The notes below the pieces were generated by a model. The model saw only the letters and a program-made list of their open reading frames with translations, was not told where the DNA came from and searched no databases. DNA of 64,000 nt from positions 17,031,479 to 17,095,478 of the forward strand of contig OX637336.1 of assembly GCA_951799405.1 (NCBI GenBank). Direction: 5' to 3'. The position numbers and the translations under genes are program-made. This DNA comes from Agapetus fuscipes. Its lineage: Eukaryota; Arthropoda; Insecta; Trichoptera; Glossosomatidae. Of this stretch, positions 60,961-64,000 are shown one piece after another; position 1 is the first letter of the stretch; the number at the start of each line of letters is the position of its first letter.

Positions 60961-63900
60961 TGTATGCTTCAGCTCCGAATGAGGATTTTTTTTTCATTGG
61001 TTGCTAGGGACCCGTATTCTCATACAAGTGTGACGTTTTACCGCTGAGAAAAAGTGCCAAATTAAATAGAATCTGTAATGTAAAAATTAATGAACATATC
61101 ACACCTTTCAAATATTTTTACAGCATCATTTTGACTTACGCAAAAATTTCAAATTTTATTAACCCTAGCAAATTGCAAACAATTTTAAAATCAACTTTTA
61201 TTCTCACACGTTAAATTAACACACTCATTAAACATTAAAAAAAACCTTACACTACGAACATTTTTTAGTAGTGTAATGTTCCCCCCCTGGCGAAGAAAGG
61301 ACGGAGGAACAGACGAAGAGATCTGACTCGAAAAGAGAAAAAGCGCGAAAGAGAAAGCGCGAACAGAGGGATTTTCCTCCGAAGTTACTAGTGGAGCGAT
61401 CGAATGTGCAGGAGAATACCCTGGAGTCACCAGGATTCAAGTGCAACAAACCTTCTTTGAAGGAATAGCACTAGGCTGCTTCGATTCTTTTCCACTCTTC
61501 AGTTTCAGTTGCTGGAAGAGCAATCTACCCCTACCGAGGTAGTAATTATTTTTGGCCAATTATTATGTGATCGTCTAGTTAAGGTTAGGACTCCTCGTCG
61601 TGTGGAAGATTATGAAACGAAACGTTGTGTAATTTTTTTGTTTTATCGTTTCAAAATCTACTTTAGTGGCAAACCCAAGTACTTTTTGGGAGGTGTACCC
61701 CTCATACATTTCTACCTTTTATAAGATTATAACGAGTATTGATTTTGCGTTTACGCGATCAAAGATGAGGTAGTATGAACTACAATTATTTTTAAGGCGA
61801 CGAGATTTAAGCGTTATTAATTACGGAACGGTCTTAATGTGTGCGAGTTTAATTAATTGGAATATAAGGTAGTCGAAATTATTTTCAGATAAAAACATAA
61901 ATGACATAAAAATTGCGAGATGAAAGGCAGTTAGGTTTTAGTTTGTTAGTGAAAGTAATTACATGCAAGGCGATCTCTTCTTTGTTGTAATTCTTACCTT
62001 TGCGCGTCCACCTGTAAGTTAATAGGTCCATGGCTTTTACAGCATCTTTCTATGACCACCGGTCATCTGAAAGGCACTGCAAAATGGACCTTTATTAGTT
62101 ATTTCAAGGAAAGGATTCGGATACACGCGGCGTGAATCTAAGATTTCGACACCCTCGTCGATTAAGTGACTCTAATTAATCATGGCAAATGGCCCCAACG
62201 GCCTTTTGAGTACCTCCTCCAATTCCCCTTGTACTCTACCCAACTTCTCCGTATGGTAATCTTTTGCTGCAAAAAACCACGGGACAGGAAGGTTAGTCTG
62301 GATTGTGTGTGTTCAGCTACGAGTTACTGCAATAATGTTGGCTCCAAGCAAACTCCAAGTATATATGATCAGAGATCATGGAACATTAATCCAGCTGAGT
62401 GAGCCCAGATCATTTCAGGAACTCTCGTTGCGATCAGAAGGTCAGGAACATATCCGGTTGTATTTGGCCAGAGGCCGGCTGCCAATTTTCAGGAACTTTG
62501 TTGTGATCGGGAACATATTATGACCAAGGTCACTCAGCGGTTTTCAAATTCAACTGCATTAAGTACATCTGCGTTATTTTTTTTGTGTATCTCGATATGA
62601 GAATGCAGGCATTTCGGCTTCAGCACATACTGCAGTTTGTTTGTTTATAATTTATTTATGAAATTTGTATTTTATTAGCTTGGCCAACCCCTAGTGTGAT
62701 GGATGTGTAATGGTGTGTTTGGAATACATTTTCACCTTCAGATGGATTACTTTCAGGCCTTACTTATAGGTAATTCATGCAACATGCAAATCCTTCATAA
62801 TCATTCTTTCATTCTCACCACCTCAAGGAGAGCAGCATTCCGTAATGTGTAAGAGTGATTAGGTAATTCTGCATTGAATGTTATAGGTTTTCAGGAATTT
62901 TCCTGAAACTAGGGTCTTCCCGTGACTGTGGAACGTTCAACACCAGACCCACATTTATAAACTACGACAAAAGGTCCCATCATCTTGCAAACCTATGCGA
63001 TACACTACCCACCGGACAAACTCGTTCAACCGTTTTCCACAACAAGGGAAATTTTAGGAAGGACCATTCGGTAAGGAAACGACATTGGGAACGGCTGACT
63101 TCAGGAATCAGTATATCTCGAATGCAAGCGAACCAAACATTTCTTAATTCAATATAACATTGCAGAATTCCGGCAAGAGAGAGAATCTAATTTAATGCAA
63201 AATGTCAATAGTGGTGTGTGTTGCGTTAGTACATAAATGATAGCGACAGTAAATAATTACTTTGTCGAAGATAAGAAGAAAACCTCCCTCCGCTTAGTTA
63301 AGTCAATGAATCTCTGAAATAAGCTTATAATTAACAATTATGCATCGATAAGAAAATAAGTAGGAAAATCTTTCCCCCGCACAGGTAAGTCGATGAATCC
63401 CTGAAAGTAAATCTTTATAACCAAGTACACAGCGATAAGAAACTCTGAAAGAAAACACCAACATAAAAATGAAATAAAGTAATATGTTCAATGAAATTTA
63501 GTTTTAGTTTAGTAGATTTTTAGTTAATCTGTTAGTTTAATCAAAGAAAACTCAGCCCAGGAAAACAGCTCAGGAACAACTCTGTATTATACGTAAATAG
63601 TTAATTTTAATTTTAAATAATGAAAGGCCGGATCCCAATAAGAAATATAACCACTGCACTTTTCACTTCACGATAATAATGTCAAATTAAATCAAAAGAA
63701 TGTCCGCGCTTAATATTTATGAAAGTTATTATTTAAATTTCAAGTTCAATAGATGCGTATTCAAAGTTTTGTTGATTAATGTTCCATTATTTATAAAATA
63801 TTTTTATTATTTAGAAAATCGAAATGAATATATTATTAAGCTTTGAAACAAAAGACACCCGTTGACCGCAAGCTGAAATCGAACTCCCGAATTTAATTTA

Positions 63901-64000
63901 ATATTAAAGAACCAAAGTATATATTTTTAGATTTTTGAAGAGTAAGAAAAGGAAACACATGCGTATCGATCGCTATCTGAATTCCAACTCCCGAGTTTAT
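60961..64000. other. Repeat-poor right end, no gene recognised
   Basis: None of the repeat families above occurs here. Two small tandem duplications are visible: an ~85-bp unit at about 63295-63440 (AAGTC(A/G)ATGAATC(T/C)CTGAAA) and a ~70-bp unit at 62410-62520 (TTTCAGGAACTCTCGTTGCG and TTTTCAGGAACTTTGTTGTG). A GC/AG-rich stretch is at 61270-61420. Open frames to 79 codons show no domain. It may be intron or intergenic DNA of an adjoining gene. Confidence 0.4.

Overview
This is eukaryotic, AT-rich animal DNA, most likely from an insect. Evidence: intron-containing genes with GT-AG splice sites, a secreted trypsin-inhibitor-like (TIL) gene of the kind common in arthropods, and a dense mix of RTE, L2 and Penelope-like retroelements, tRNA-derived SINEs, hAT elements and TA-flanked MITEs. 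The assignment to insects is inference; the species cannot be read from the window.

Only two host genes could be assembled. (1) A proline-rich gene on the + strand starts at 13280. Its first coding exon (13280-14572) carries five copies of an RRPHS(I/V)A motif and ends at a splice donor; a phase-matched exon candidate lies at 24646-24699. The rest of the gene is not resolved. (2) A five-exon gene on the - strand (49047 down to 45937) encodes a 114-residue secreted protein with one ten-cysteine TIL domain. It has a TATA box and a poly(A) signal, all introns are in phase 1, and two exons are only 30 and 27 nt.

Nearly everything else is mobile DNA. Names used here: the A-repeat is a ~250-bp unit that begins CCTTGACTTATAGG and ends TTGCAACTTAGATTA plus a short tandem tail; about 45 full or partial copies lie on both strands, in subfamilies A1 (GATTATA tail) and A2 (TTAGA tail). 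SINE-B has a tRNA-Thr-like head, SINE-C a tRNA-Gly-like head and SINE-D a tRNA-Ser/Leu-like head. E-repeat and F-repeat are two further dispersed segments. At four places the A-repeat follows the C-terminal coding end of an RTE retrotransposon, so it looks like the 3' end of that RTE or a SINE mobilised by it. The SINE-B tail matches the 3' end of an L2 LINE in the same window.

Layout. 1-13 kb: SINEs, A-repeats, a hAT inside the TIR of a TA-flanked MITE, a 5S rRNA-SINE chimera and a TIR element filled with tandem repeats. 13-25 kb: gene 1, a tandem A-repeat cluster, and an RTE inserted in an A-repeat with an 11-bp target duplication. 25-43 kb: a large TIR-bounded block, a Penelope-like fragment with a hammerhead-like motif, fold-back hairpins, a minisatellite and two near-identical RTE 3' ends. 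43-50 kb: gene 2. 50-61 kb: a two-headed composite SINE and a five-deep nest (E-repeat, L2, a 2.9-kb insertion, A-repeat, hAT). 61-64 kb: almost no recognisable repeats and no recognised gene.

All repeat names are local labels; no database search was possible.
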